Assembly: GCF_000330505.1 (NCBI RefSeq)
Contig: NW_004191832.1
Span: 435,309-499,308 of the forward strand
Direction: 5' to 3'
Length of the DNA stretch: 64,000 bases
Source: Entamoeba invadens IP1
Taxonomy: Eukaryota; Evosea; Mastigamoebida; Endamoebidae
Shown here: positions 1-12,016 of the stretch, in pieces
How the letters are laid out: each line of letters opens with the position of its first letter
Numbering within the stretch: position 1 is the first letter of the stretch
Notes under the pieces: model-generated
What the model saw: only the letters and a program-made list of their open reading frames with translations
What the model was told of the DNA's origin: nothing
The model's database searches: none
Program-made: the position numbers and the translations under genes

Positions 1-547
1 AAATGAGTTAAACACAATATTGGAAATTTTCTTCTTTGTAATTTCCTCAAGTTTTTGACGTTGGCCGTTTTCAAGACCAAAATTGAAATTTTGTTCCATT
101 TCTTTTCGTTTGTTTTTAATATTTTCCAGCTCCTCAATTTTATTTGTTTTGATTTTTTCTATTTTTGAAAGTTCAATTTTAAAGTCTTCTTCATGTTTTT
201 TCTTTTTTATTTCGTAGTCGTCCGTGTAAAGTGCATTCAATTTCTCTATCGACTTGTCCAATTCAATTTTGTCTGTTTGTATCTCTTTAATGTGTTGTTT
301 TGTTATTGCTGATAATAACAAAACATCTTGCAAAAGTGACTGCCACTCCTTTCTTATAGTAATCTTCTCTGATAATCTTCATCTAATATTTCAAATTCTT
401 TTTCAGCTTCTTTTATTTGCTCTTGAATGGGTAATTCTTTTTGCTCTTCTTTTTTTTAATTAATTCCTTTGGGTTTTCTTTTGGGTCATCTAACAGCTTA
501 ATGATCAGAGTTGTTAGGCTTTGAATTTGAGCTTTTACTTCTTCCAT
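1..547 (-). pseudogene. Coiled-coil / TLDc-like protein, 5' part, frameshifted
   Basis: Reading leftward from an ATG at 545-547, the protein starts MEEVKAQIQSLTTLIIKLLDD and becomes a long Lys/Glu-rich coiled coil. It runs off the window edge shortly after the segment LEEITKKKISNIVF, which resembles the entry to the TLDc-like domain of Entamoeba multigene proteins. Coding is spread over three frames, with shifts near 450 and 350, so it is broken or carries sequencing errors. The neighbour at 886-2148 ends in a TLDc-like domain and is transcribed divergently. Family assignment is by resemblance only; the function of these proteins in Entamoeba is unknown to me. Confidence 0.45.
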
Positions 548-885
548 CTTTTAGTTAAATTTGTGTTCATTAGTTATGAAAAAACAGTTATTAATTAAAA
601 TTAAAAGAATGGATTAACTTTGGAATGGAGTGGATTTATTAATATATTAAAAATATAATATATACCAACGAACTTGAATAATTAATATTTTAATAATTAA
701 ATAATTATATTACAGTTTTAATAACAAAACATAAAACATTTTTTAATGGAAAAAAACATGTCATAATATTTACTGTATTATTTAAAATAATTTAAATTTT
801 ATTTTGTTTTAATACATTAAATTTTGACATTAAAACTAAACGTCAATTGGGGGTCAAATGAACTTGTAATGCAAAAATTCGAGAA
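548..885. promoter_or_regulatory. Divergent promoter interval between two TLDc-like genes
   Basis: This 338-base AT-rich gap separates two divergently oriented genes. On the minus strand a GAAC-type box (AATGAAC) lies at 565-571, about 18 bases before the left gene's ATG. On the plus strand a second GAAC box and an Inr-like box precede the right gene. GAAC and Inr boxes are known Entamoeba core promoter elements; their use here is inferred from sequence match and position. Confidence 0.4.
857..881 (+). promoter_or_regulatory. GAAC box and Inr-like element
   Basis: AATGAACT at 857-864 matches the Entamoeba GAAC element. AAAAATTCG at 873-881 is one base from the Inr consensus AAAAATTCA and ends five bases before the ATG at 886. 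The very short predicted 5' leader is typical of Entamoeba mRNAs and supports choosing 886 as the start. Confidence 0.45.
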
Positions 886-2148
886 ATGGACGACTTAATT
901 GAATTGAACAACACTCTGCCGTATTCTGTTGACAAAAATAAACTTATAACGGGTGAAGTGCTTGATTATATACTCAAGAAATTCAAAGAAGAAATTCTGA
1001 GTGATATAGATGCTCTTCTAACAAATTCAAATCCTATAACAACTTTTATTACCAAAGAAACTATCGAAGATAATTTTGGGTCACAAAAATGGACTTTTCA
1101 CCAAGCAAAACCGACACAAAGGAAACAAAAGAAGAAAAACCTTTGCTTTCTAAAACGACACCACCAGACGTTAACAATTCCCAAAACTTCATTTTTATAC
1201 CACAACAACAAAAAGATGAAAAAATAAGACCAAAAAGTAACAGTCTATCTCCATCATTGCCTGTCAAGGTCTATCCCGTCTTACCTAATTTTGCTGTAAC
1301 AAGAAGCCAATTAACAAGATCTCTCCGCCCCCAGTGTTCCCAAGTAAAACAAGAGAAATTAAAAACGATTTCAATAAAGTGTCGTATCCATCACTCTCTC
1401 CGCCTTCTCACAACAAACTTGAAAAGAAAGAAATTCTAAAAACGACACGTGGCGACGAGAAACAGACTCAAAAAATGTCTATAGAAAGTGGCACAAAAAG
1501 GGTTAAATCTTCTCAAAAAAAATTTGAGCAAAAGAAGTCGCTGAGTTTTCAACATCCACAAAAGTCGATTTTAGACACCACCGATGTCGACTTTCTGTTG
1601 ATTGAAAATTGTCGAGCAGACTTTTACAAGTGGATTTCATGTGCGAAGTTTGAGGTCTTATATGACAGCGAGAGGCCGATTCCGATTACTAAAAGTTGCT
1701 CGCAGGACTTTTTCAAGAAGGTCTATAACATTCCAAAATGCGCGTTCTTTGTGTTTTGTGATGAATGCGTATTTGGGTTTTACAGCGAAAGTCAAACGTT
1801 CTATTTGTCGCCACTCGACTTCTTGTTTGGAGTCAAAGCGACTGCGAGGAGTGTCAATAAACGGCCAAATCGAATTTTTGTGCCTCAATTTTCTCAAAAT
1901 TTTTGTTCACACTTATCTGGGAGAAGCAAAACCGAAGCGAAAGAGGAAGAGACTTGTTTGCGCTTGAAGTGGGGTATAAAAATGTTTTAAGTGTGAGACA
2001 AAAGGAGGACAAGTCATTCCAAAGAGAAGTTGGAAAACATTTTGTAGACAGGGCAAAACGAGTGAACCTCGAAAGCTTCTTGCCAAGTACATGGGATTTC
2101 GTGGTGAGAAGAGTCATATGTATTACATTTAAACAAATCATTTTTTAA
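886..2148 (+). pseudogene. TLDc-like multigene-family protein, frameshifted
   Basis: The protein starts MDDLIELNNTLPYSVDKNK and passes through a Ser/Thr/Lys/Pro-rich middle. It ends in a domain with the blocks FYKWISCAKFEVLYDSERP, CAFFVFCDECVFGFY and ESFLPSTWDFVVRRVICI. The layout (variable front, then a domain with an LYDSE and FGFY core and a short hydrophobic end) resembles the TLDc-like family expanded in Entamoeba. The frame changes near 1090, 1340 and 1930, so no single ORF covers it. GAAC and Inr boxes upstream suggest it once was, or still is, transcribed. Function unknown. Confidence 0.5.
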
Positions 2149-2764
2149 ATATTTACTATTTGTATTTTTATATGTTTTGTTTTTTAATGTAACACAAGAA
2201 CAATAGAACTACTGGTCAGCCTGATTAAGATGCGGTGCTTGACGTTTATGTTCAAATAGCCGAATGCGTATTCATTTGTTTTGCATTGAGCAACGAACAT
2301 AGTGTGGCTTTTTAAACTTTTTATTTATATAAGACTGAAAACTATTTATATAAAGCATTTTGTGCTTAAAAAGTTTGTAATATAAAAACAACGTCCACAA
2401 TTTCGGGAAATTAATTGTCGTTTAAATTATTATTTGTTTTTGAATTATTTATGTTTTCATTTAACTTTATTATTAAATTTTTAACACGTTTTTTACTAAA
2501 AAATAAATCTAAATTTATTATATTATAATCATAAACATTTAACATTAATTAGAATTATATATTTTTTAAAATAAAAAAAAATAAATAATTTAAATTTCAC
2601 ATTTATATTTTTAAATAATTATAAAAATAATCAAATTTTGTTATATACAAACTTTTTAATTGAAATCTATTTATTTTGTTGTAAAAAAATATTTTTTTGT
2701 GTATATTGTTAATACATGATATTTAAAATTACAAATTAAATATTAAAAAGCAAATTAAAACAAT
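2149..2764. other. AT-rich intergenic stretch
   Basis: No supportable gene or RNA seen. It lies between the TLDc-like gene and the 3' end of the hAT transposase and may hold the 3' end of that transposon, but I could not find its terminal repeat. Confidence 0.5.
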
Positions 2765-5446
2765 TAACAATTAATTTTGTATATTGTCTTTTTGCTTTTT
2801 ATTGAATAATTCAATCTTTCCGCTGTAAATTTTAATGGACTGTTTAAATGATTAATTTAATTTATTCGATTGAATGTTCTTTCCACATCACTTGTTGAAG
2901 GAAATATGGTTACAAGGACGTCAACTATTTTAATGAGTTGTGATAATTGATTGTTTTTTAATATTTGAAAGACGTCCAACAAACGCACTTTTGTTATATA
3001 ATTAGTCTTTTCGATCAATATTTGGTCATATTCTGATTGTAGTTGATTATTAATACTGTTATTAATAATTCTTTTTTTGTCTTCAACGTTCAAACGTGAT
3101 AACAAGTTTTTTAAAATTAACAATTCATCATTTAGAAATAAATAATTGTTGTAACAATTAATATCTGGGTTAATTCCTTTTAATAACAAATCTGAAATAT
3201 AATATATGTATAATATTTGATTCAAATTGTTATGTGTTTCATTATTTTTATAAACATCTTCGTTCATGTATCCAGTAGAATAATCAACCATATTATTTAT
3301 TTAATTCATATTGACTTACATGTTTGCGTATTTAAATCTAAGTTCTGTGTTAATTATCAAACGCAATAACAGTCTTTCAGTAAAACCGATATCAACAATT
3401 AGAATATCTTTAATGTCTTTGAATTCTTTAAAATCTCCCATTTTAAGTTGATGTAAACATGTAGAAAGGAATTTTCTAAACATTGTCGTTCTTTCATAAT
3501 ATTCAGGGAGAGATCCTTCGCTGTTTTGAAAAGTCGAACATAAAACAAACATCATTTTATATAAATGACACAAAACTCTCAATTTATTTTTTGTTTTTAA
3601 AGAATTATCACCAAAATAAAAAGGAAAAGTGCACTCAGTTGTATTACGTGTTATTGTTTTGCTATATGTACCAACTTTTTTGTTTTTAAATTCACTCTCA
3701 AGTTCTGTTTTAACTCTGGGTATTGAAACATATGACACAATTTCTTCATAATGTTCCAATACAGTATTAATATTTCTACAAATATACAAAAAACGTGTTT
3801 TTGCAAAAGTATCAATTGTAACATTTAACATCTTTTTTGTTTTATAAAAGTCGTCAAATATTTTCGTTGAACAGAACCATTTGATAAAAATGACAATTGG
3901 CCCTGCATCAGAGTCACTAGAAAGATCTTCTCCACAGAGATGATACCTGTGGAAATAACACCAAATACCATGAACAGGCTGTTCTATAACATCAAAATGG
4001 TTTGTTTTAACATCTTTCACTAAATCATTATATTCTTTGATCACTCCAGATTCAACTCCAATTTCGGTAGCATTTTCATCGGTTGTTTCACCAACAACTT
4101 TGATATGTGGAATATTTGCTATATCCAACTCATTTTTAACCATTTTGCAACATCTTTTCCTGATGTAACACCGTCAAAAGTTTTTAAAACCAATGGACAC
4201 AATTTTATTTTACCATTATATAAATACCTCATTTCAATTGAATAAACATCTTTGTGTTTATTCTTAAAAGATGAGTCAAACCCAATAGCAACACAATCAA
4301 CTTTATGTTCCATTATTTGATTCAATTTTTCAAGGAAATGTGTATTTTCGCGTGTCATTTGCCTTTTAGCTGTTCTATAATCTATATTTAAACATTCAAC
4401 GTCTCGTCTTTTATCTTTGCTGATATAAGATACCGCTACATCAATTATAGTTTTTATCATTTTAGTTTGATTTTGCGAAAAATGCGCCTCAATTCCAAGG
4501 GAATTGATAATATATGAAGTGACATGATTCATTCTATGTTCAATGATATTCCTATCTTTATAAGTCCTTGATTGTTTAGTATCAAATACGAACCAAAAAG
4601 AAGTAAAAAATCGATCAACTGAAAAAGTGTCATTAACCCAACAAAACTGCCTTAATTTTTCAGCTATATTTATGGGATCTTTGGTTAATATATCCGATGA
4701 AATTGTTTCGGTAAATTTATTTTTAACAAGTTCGTTTATTTGATCGATTGTTTCATGTTGTAGTGTAGTTTTAGGAAGTGTAGTATCTATTAATATATTT
4801 TCTGATGTCTCTTCGGATTCCTCAAATATTCTTCAAGAGAATAGTCATCACTTTCAGATGTATTTGATGATAATACATCACTGTTTTCTTGGACATAAGA
4901 ATATTCGTTTTCAATATTTAGTGTATTCGTGATATGTATAGGATTTAGTCTTGATACGTTTTCAATGTTCGAGTTTAATGAATTTCTAAAAATCAAAGGA
5001 AGTGCCGGTGGTATATTATATTGTGTTGCTTTTTTGACAATCAATGACAACCAATATTTGTTTGACTTAAGTTTATTTAAAAATAAAAATACGATTTTTT
5101 TCTTTTGTAATTTGTGATCTGGAGTTTTAATAAAATAAATACACACATCAGAATCATTTTGTTCATCAATAAAAGTAGAGTACAATTGGATAATTTCATT
5201 TTCGTTTAGAATAACCGGTTCTTCATTGAGTTCTTTTGGGAAACTTTCACCATATAATGGTTGAAAACATGTTCTGAGTTTGTTATGAACATCGGATTCA
5301 TGACTTTTACATGATGAAAAAAGCATCCACAATTCATCTCTCAAACAAAAAGAAAACTCAACACCTTGATATTTGGCTAATAAATATCCTTTTTTAAAAT
5401 AATTAAAAGAATTTACATTGAAAATCAAATCGTTTGGATTGCTCAT
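2765..5446 (-). pseudogene. hAT-family transposase, broken
   Basis: The coding sequence reads leftward from ATG at 5446 for about 890 codons in several frames, with shifts near 4815, 4130 and 3300 and an in-frame TAA at 2857-2859. Family marks in order: a conserved Asp in IGFDSSFKNKHKDVYSIEM, a second in VVGETTDENATEIG, the Cys/His block GIWCYFHRYHLCGE, and the C-terminal dimerisation motif FPSTSDVERTFNRIN. These are the layout of hAT transposases, which excise and reinsert DNA flanked by short inverted repeats. Downstream of the TAA the frame still reads like the hAT tail (LKFTAERLN). No terminal repeats or 8-bp target duplication were found, so the element looks dead. Confidence 0.75.
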
Positions 5447-6622
5447 TGTGTTTTGTTTTTTTCAAGATAGTTAATTTTTATAAGGAAATTGAAATAATGA
5501 AAACACATGAAATTTAAATGTTATGTAATTTTTTATTTACAATGTTTTATAATTATATTATTATGTATTAAATTGCAATATATAATATTTATTTATCACA
5601 ACATTAATGTTTTAATGTTGACGACATTCAATAGATACTAAATGGATTTTTTTAATATATTATATTATTTTGGTTTTATAATTATAAAATGAATCCTTCC
5701 ACACACAAAAACTTTGAAAATAAATAGAAATACGTAAACATAATAATCATATTATCATCGAAGACTATTGAGATATATACATACACAAATTGGTTTGTTT
5801 TTTGTTACAATAGTTTGTTTGAAAGTACAGTTACGATTATCAAATGATATGATATGATATTTACATACATACATGTATGTATATTGTACATTATATTATA
5901 TTATAAACTAGAAAATTAATAAAATATCATGTTATTTTAAAATATATTAAATTGATAGTTGTCATAATGTATAAAAAACATGACAAACAATCAACTGCAG
6001 ATAAGTATTTATGAGTTAATGATATGATATTTAAACACACTTGTTTATTAAAAACAAAAACGACAAAATTATGAAAAATGTGATTATTGTATAATCATAA
6101 AATACAATAAAAAGCGAAAATTGGAAATAATATTTATTACTTATAACAGTATTGTAAAAAAATGTATGTATTTTATTCATATATATGGATGTCAATAATT
6201 GATATCATGGTACAATTCAAAATTAAAATATACATACGAAAAAACTCTGTGTCGTATTAAAAAGTGAGTTGTGACAAATTGAAACAAATATGGTTCAAAA
6301 TTCCAATTAGACTTAAAGTTATTGAAAAGTATTAAATACATTAAGTGGTAATCTTATATAACATATACTTATAAAAGTGTATTTACAAAAATGAACAATT
6401 TATGTGTTGTGATTTAAAATGATATATATAAACAGAAAACAAAATATGAGGTATTATTCAATTAACAATAAAAAAGTGAACTACATATAAGTAAAAGTTG
6501 ATTAAGTTGATATACAAATTAACTCATTTAATGTTTAATTGTGAATACAACAAATGAAAGATAATATAAATCAAATAAATATTTACAAAATATAACAAAA
6601 ACGTAAATACGTAAATACGTAT
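5447..6622. other. AT-rich intergenic stretch
   Basis: Very AT-rich, with short local repeats (runs of atgatatg, acatacat, and acgtaaat at 6600-6620 just before the octamer array). I see no gene. Confidence 0.5.
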
Positions 6623-7064
6623 AACGAGAAAACGAGAAAACGAGAAAACGAGAAAACGAGAAAACGAGAAAACGAGAAAACGAGAAAACGAGAAAACGAG
6701 AAAACGAGAAAACGAGAAAACGAGAAAACGAGAAAACGAGAAAACGAGAAAACGAGAAAACGAGAAAACGAGAAAACGAGAAAACGAGAAAACGAGAAAA
6801 CGAGAAAACGAGAAAACGAGAAAACGAGAAAACGAGAAAACGAGAAAACGAGAAAACGAGAAAACGAGAAAACGAGAAAACGAGAAAACGAGAAAACGAG
6901 AAAACGAGAAAACGAGAAAACGAGAAAACGAGAAAACGAGAAAACGAGAAAACGAGAAAACGAGAAAACGAGAAAACGAGAAAACGAGAAAACGAGAAAA
7001 CGAGAAAACGAGAAAACGAGAAAACGAGAAAACGAGAAAACGAGAAAACGAGAAAACGAGAAAA
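6623..7064. repeat. Tandem array, 55 perfect copies of the octamer AAAACGAG
   Basis: The CGAG core recurs every eight bases from 6625 to 7057, which gives 55 copies with no visible divergence. It is introduced by a few acgtaaat-like units and followed by ordinary AT-rich DNA. Each unit carries a CG dinucleotide, so the array is a dense CpG patch in an AT-rich region. Perfect identity implies recent expansion or ongoing homogenisation. Confidence 0.97.
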
Positions 7065-7211
7065 ATATTAAATAATTGAATTGTTGTTATTTTAAATAGT
7101 TTAATATTGTTAATATATATATAATTTTTATATTATATATCTAAATAACAATATTTTATAAATGTTATTTATTTATAACGAACTTTATATAATTATAAAT
7201 GTGGAGAGTTA

Positions 7212-9630
7212 AGGCGATCACGGTGAATCTATTTATGTTGATTATTTTGGCTTTTTTACTCAGGAAATAAATATAGAACGATTATTATTAAAAATGAAAA
7301 ATTTAGAAAATAATTTTTAACTTTATAAAAATACAACATACTTTGCTCCAAATATAAAAAACAAAATAATTGCAAAATAATATTTTATATTTTGAATCAG
7401 TTTCTTAACGTTTTCTGTTAAAAAAATAATTATTGTTATTTTTTTAATAAAAAGTTTAATATATTTACTAAATTATATAGTTCAAATAATTATTTTTACA
7501 AATAAATATAAAAACCGCAATTGAGTTGTGTGAAGGGGGAATTTGTATTTATTGATGGAAAAGCGTTTCCGTTGATATTGCGGAGACTTTGGATACATCT
7601 CCGTAGCTAGTTAGTTACAATTAACACAACAATGAAAGTCCTCCGCTATTTTTTATTAAAACTTTTTTGTTAAAAAAAAACGTGAAAAAATTTGAAATAG
7701 TATATTCAATCGTAAATAACCTATAATACAAAATCATCATCTATAAATAAAATGTGCATTTTTCATCATCTAAATATAGAATTATTAAGATAAAAGAAAA
7801 AAGAAAACACATTGTACTAATAATTTGTATTATTATATATAATATCGTAATAGTACACCATTCATAATCATTTATTATATCATTTAAATTATTACAACAC
7901 TTGTAATTTGATCAATAAACGTAAACTTATTTTGAAGAAACTTGACACGCGTGATACAGTTAACACTTAACCATATTTAAATTTATTTGTTAAATAATCA
8001 ATTGTTTACAGATAAACATACTTTAATATGAATTGTCAAAAGTACCCAATTATTGATAAATTTGTTATTTTTTGATAGTATGTTTATTGTGTTTAATTGA
8101 CATTATTTTTTTTAATACACAATACGTACATGTATTTGTTCAAAATCAAAACAATATTCAAACGGTTTTCAAAGGTGTTGTATTTGTATTTCAAACTATA
8201 TTGTTAAAGATAGGTTATGTTTGTTTTTTTAATAAACAATTCTGATAATTCACAAATTCATTGAAAGTTTTTTGTATTTGTTCGTAAACATTAATAACAA
8301 AAAATAAGATAAATTTAAATTTTTAATCAAATTTATATTGCTTGTAATTTATGTTTATATCATTCTCGTGTTATTTCAATCAAGAAAATGAATATTTAAG
8401 CTTGTTATATTACAATACTAACATTTAAAGTGATTTTCAAATAGATTTAATTCGGTTTCATTAAAAAGTATAAAAACTTATAATGAATGTTTAAAAATGT
8501 ATTTTTTGTATATTGTAATTTTTGATAAAATGATTGTTATTCATAAATTTGTAAATAAATATAAATTTTTACAATTAATAAACTGATATTTAATTTGAAC
8601 AACACAAATTCTTGTTCAAATTTAGTTTAAAATATCAATAAATATTTTTACTATTATTCAATAATAATTCACGTTAAAAAATGTTAAACCCGTTAATGTA
8701 TTGATGTTATATCATTGTTTCAAGCTCTGTCACTTGTTTATATGATATTTTATAATAAAATGTCGAACAATAAAAATTTAGTTACATCAAATATTCATAC
8801 AATCAATTTATGATGAATAGCAAAAACCACAAATTGTGATAACAATCAAACATTGTTATTGACTATTCTTTTTTTATTGTTGGTGTTACAATCGATAAAT
8901 GTGATAAACATGTTATAATCAATAATTTAAATGATATAATAAATGATTATGAATGGTGTACTATTACGATATTATATATAATAATACAAATTATTAGTAC
9001 AATGTGTTTTCTTTTTTCTTTTATCTTAATAATTCTATATTTAGATGATGAAAAATGCACATTTTATTTATAGATGATGATTTTGTATTATAGGTTATTT
9101 ACGATTGAATATACTATTTCAAATTTTTTCACGTTTTTTTTTCTTAACAAAAAAAATTAAAGAAAAATAGCAGAGGACTTTCATTGTTGTGTTAATTGTA
9201 ACTAACTAGCTACGGAGACGTATCAAACGTCTCCGCAATATCAACGGAAACGCTTTTCCATCAATAAATACAAATTCCCCGTTCACACAACTCAATTGCG
9301 GTTTTTATATTTATTTGTAAAAATAATTATTTTTATTTCTTTATTTTTTTAAAATAAGAAATAATCTTTCGATTGCAAAATAATTAATATATTTTGATTA
9401 TATATACTATATATAATTAATTTTATAAATAAAAATATGTTTGTTTTTTAATTAGTAAAAAATATGGTTATTATTAAAAATCATCATCGTGTATAGTAAA
9501 ATTAATTTTTTTCTTTGTTATATTTTTAAAATCATCACCATATAAATAGAGTTCAAAATTCACTGTGATTTTTTATTTTCATAGTGATTTTCACACTTCA
9601 TGATGATTATCAAATTCACTGTGATCGCCT
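7212..9630. mobile_element. Foldback transposon without genes, TTA target duplication
   Basis: The ends are inverted copies of AGGCGATCACnGTGAAT (7212-7228 and 9614-9630), flanked on both sides by TTA (7209-7211, 9631-9633). A 3-bp TTA/TWA duplication is typical of PIF/Harbinger elements, so a non-autonomous Harbinger-type element is the best guess. Further in are long inverted arms of about 410 bases each. CACTGTGA/TCACAGTGA motifs recur near the right end (9560-9620). No ORF with coding character lies inside, so it would need a transposase from elsewhere. Class is inferred from the target duplication only. Confidence 0.65.
7484..9332. repeat. Long inverted arms (7484-7893 against 8921-9332)
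   Basis: The left arm is an almost perfect reverse complement of the right arm over about 410 bases. It includes the blocks around 7514-7640 and 9180-9300 (CCGCAATTGAGTTGTG, CGGAGAC...CTCCG). The 1.03 kb between the arms is AT-rich and non-coding. A transcript through both arms could fold into a long double-stranded RNA. Confidence 0.85.
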
Positions 9631-9741
9631 TTAACAATTTATAAATATAGTTTCTTCATATCTATTAATAACAGAATTTCTGGGGAGTTATAAATATATA
9701 TATATTTGCCGATTTTTTTCTTCGAGTAAAAAAGTACCAAA

Positions 9742-10029
9742 ATGCCACACTATGGCTACGAAGAACAACAAAAAGGCACAGAAAAGTTTGTTGGGAGAAT
9801 TCTAAAGTGCAAGAAAAATATTCCAATTGTTGTTGTTGTGGGAACAAAATCTAATATTAGAGAAGTCAAAGACGAAATAATTCGACTAAAACAAATGAGA
9901 AGAAAAATGATTGAAACGGAAGAGGCTATTAAATTTGCCAAAATATTGGGGGAGTGGGATACTTTGAGTGCTCTGCAAAAACCAAATTTAATATTAATTT
10001 GGTCCTGCAAACTATCAGTAAAATTATAA
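9742..10029 (+). pseudogene. Rho-type small GTPase fragment
   Basis: The 95-residue reading frame carries the second half of a Ras/Rho G domain: IPIVVVVGTKSNIREVKDE is the G4 region (TKxD-like with Asn for Asp), followed by EEAIKFAKILG and SALQK, the G5 region. The P-loop, switch I and switch II (G1-G3) are absent upstream, where only AT-rich DNA and the end of the foldback element are found. A protein made from it could not bind nucleotide normally. It is most likely a truncated gene copy; the element ending at 9630 lies just 110 bases upstream. Confidence 0.6.
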
Positions 10030-10254
10030 AATTGGAAAAAAGATATTAATATTGTTTAAAGCTTTAATTAAACATTTATTTGGTATAAATTATTATATGA
10101 AATATTAATTAACATATTCTGTATTTAAAAATAAAGTTTAATTTATAATTACATTCAATACTAATATAATAAAAATGTTTTAAACTTAATTAATCAAAAA
10201 AATAATTGTATTGATTTGCTTAATTCATTGATTATTTTTTATTATTGACTATCT

Positions 10255-11543
10255 TTATTTGCAAATAAAAACAAATAAACGAACAATGTATTCTATCAAT
10301 AATATCCAAGCGATTATTTCTTTCTTTCTTTCTTTCTTATGATACATTGAGGCACCTTTTACAACAGCCAACTCGGGCGTGTCAACAACAAATACTGCAG
10401 CTTCTTTGAATATCAATTTTGCTTGGTCTTGTAATGCAATGATTTCAGACGCACCACCAGTCATTATCACTTTCTTAATGCTTCTGGAATTAATATTACA
10501 TATCATAAGCGTTTTTTTAATGCACCTAACATATTTTTCAAATAAATCACTACATTTCTCATTCATTTCAGCCCTACTAATTTCCATCACATATCCTTCA
10601 GTTAAATCAAATAAAAAGGAGAGATTGACTTCAACAACTTCATTTGACGAAAGGAGTATCTTCACTCTCTCTGACTCTACCCGAAGTCGAGCCTTCTTCT
10701 TTTGGTAAGCTATTTTTTCAGTAATAAGCGCATGTTTTGGCTCTGAAAAGTACGTGGAATAATCTTCTATATTCGCTGTTTTAGCAATGATCAATTCACT
10801 CACTGCTCTGTCAACAGCATTTCCACCAACACTAAAATCACCAACACTTGCTTCATACTCAAAGTACCCACTGTTTTTAATGAACATATTGTGACATCGA
10901 GTGTCCCACCACCAACATCTATAACTACAACCTTCTCATTTACTTTTATCTCACTCATCATCGTCTTCATGCTTAGTAGTGCAGCAATTGGTTCTGGTAA
11001 AAATTTGAATGTTGTGATTCCGACAAGATGCATTACCATTTCAGCAGAATTGATTTGGTTCTCATTGAATGAAACGGGATGTGTCACAACATATTTCTTT
11101 TTCTTGTTTCTGTACTCAAGTATCTCCTCCAGTTTCGCAAGAAGTCTTTGAACAAGAAAAGCAGTTACTTCTTCTGGGCGAAATGGCTCAGGTTCATTGT
11201 TCCCTATGTCAACCATATACACTATATGATTATCTATCTCGTCAATATCAAATGTAAACGATTTCTTTTCATCTTCGGGTATTTCTTCAAGAGAAAGACC
11301 AAGTAGGCGCTTCGGGTCATACAACACATTGCTTGTTTGTGTCATTTTCTTCACAGCTTCACCAACAATAACTTGATTTGGAATAAATGAAACATAAGAT
11401 GGGAGAAGCTCTTTGTGGTCTAATTTCGTCATGTCTACTTCGAGAACTGTTAATATCCCGTCCTGACCAACAGCACAAATGCAGCATTTGGTTGTTCCAA
11501 TATCAATTCCAACTTGAATATAGTTGTCCATGGAGTCACTCAT
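10255..11543 (-). pseudogene. Hsp70-like nucleotide-binding-domain protein, one frameshift
   Basis: From ATG at 11543 the protein opens with the Hsp70/actin-fold phosphate loop YIQVGIDIGTTKCCI, then YVVTHPVSFNENQ, the second phosphate loop VIDVGGGTLDVTI, and after a shift VGDFSVGGNAVDRAV, the adenosine motif MTGGASEI and PELAVVKGASMYH. The shift sits near 10880 in an A-run; joining the two frames restores ordinary Hsp70 spacing. Total length of about 429 codons matches a nucleotide-binding domain with no substrate-binding domain, so it would be an Hsp70-like ATPase of unknown role. Whether the shift is real decay or an assembly slip cannot be told here. A TTTC repeat lies in the 3' part. Confidence 0.75.
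10313..10338. repeat. TTTC microsatellite
   Basis: About five tandem TTTC units inside the 3' end of the Hsp70-like reading frame. They encode the Lys/Glu-rich tail of that protein on the minus strand. Confidence 0.8.
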
Positions 11544-11835
11544 TATTGTTTCGATGTTCTGATTTTTAATTATTATTTATTGGTTTTATTGTGTTTTGTT
11601 ATTTATAATAGTAAACATAACTTATCAAAAACTAAATAAAAAGAAATGTACTACAGCAAACATCATTTCAAAAATTTAATAAATATTTCATAACTTTAAT
11701 AATTTATTAAAATTAAAACATATAATTTACTCCAGATTTTATTTTATTTATTTTAATTCACTTTAGATATTAATAATTATAAAGTCAGTCGATAATAGTT
11801 GTCTGTTTCCCAAATGTTGTCTTTTTGACAAAAAA
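11544..11835. other. Intergenic, promoter side of the Hsp70-like gene
   Basis: AT-rich gap between divergent genes. On the minus strand a GAAC core (CAGAACATC) and AAAAATCAG lie within 25 bases upstream of the Hsp70-like ATG, resembling GAAC and Inr boxes. No gene seen. Confidence 0.35.
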
Positions 11836-12016
11836 ATGATTAATTTTTGTTTTAAAAAACGGGAATTAGGTAAAAATGAAAAAAACTGGAAATATATTGA
11901 AACAATGATTTTTGAGGTTAGAAAAAAAATCCCGAAATATTCCATTTATAATAGTATAAAAAACTGCAGACAACGTTACAAACCAAACAACGTTAAGCAA
12001 ATGACTCTATTTAAAG
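11836..12016 (+). pseudogene. Small Myb-like protein gene, interrupted by a hAT element
   Basis: The frame from ATG 11836 contains NWKYIETMIFEV and SIYNSIKNCRQRYK. The W...I and CRxRYK spacing resembles one Myb/SANT repeat. After LFK the frame enters the hAT terminal repeat at 12017. On the other side of the element (14768 on) the same frame resumes with a few codons and stops at about 14790, so the uninterrupted gene would encode roughly 65 residues. The Myb call is weak; the interruption is well supported by the duplicated TTTAAAG. Confidence 0.45.

Noticed and set aside
6623..7064. Telomere repeat
   Set aside because: The array is internal, with genes and transposons on both sides and no sign of a chromosome end. 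Kept only as a tandem repeat.
10891..11569. Plus-strand reading frames over the Hsp70-like gene
   Set aside because: They are antisense shadows of a clear minus-strand protein with conserved motifs.
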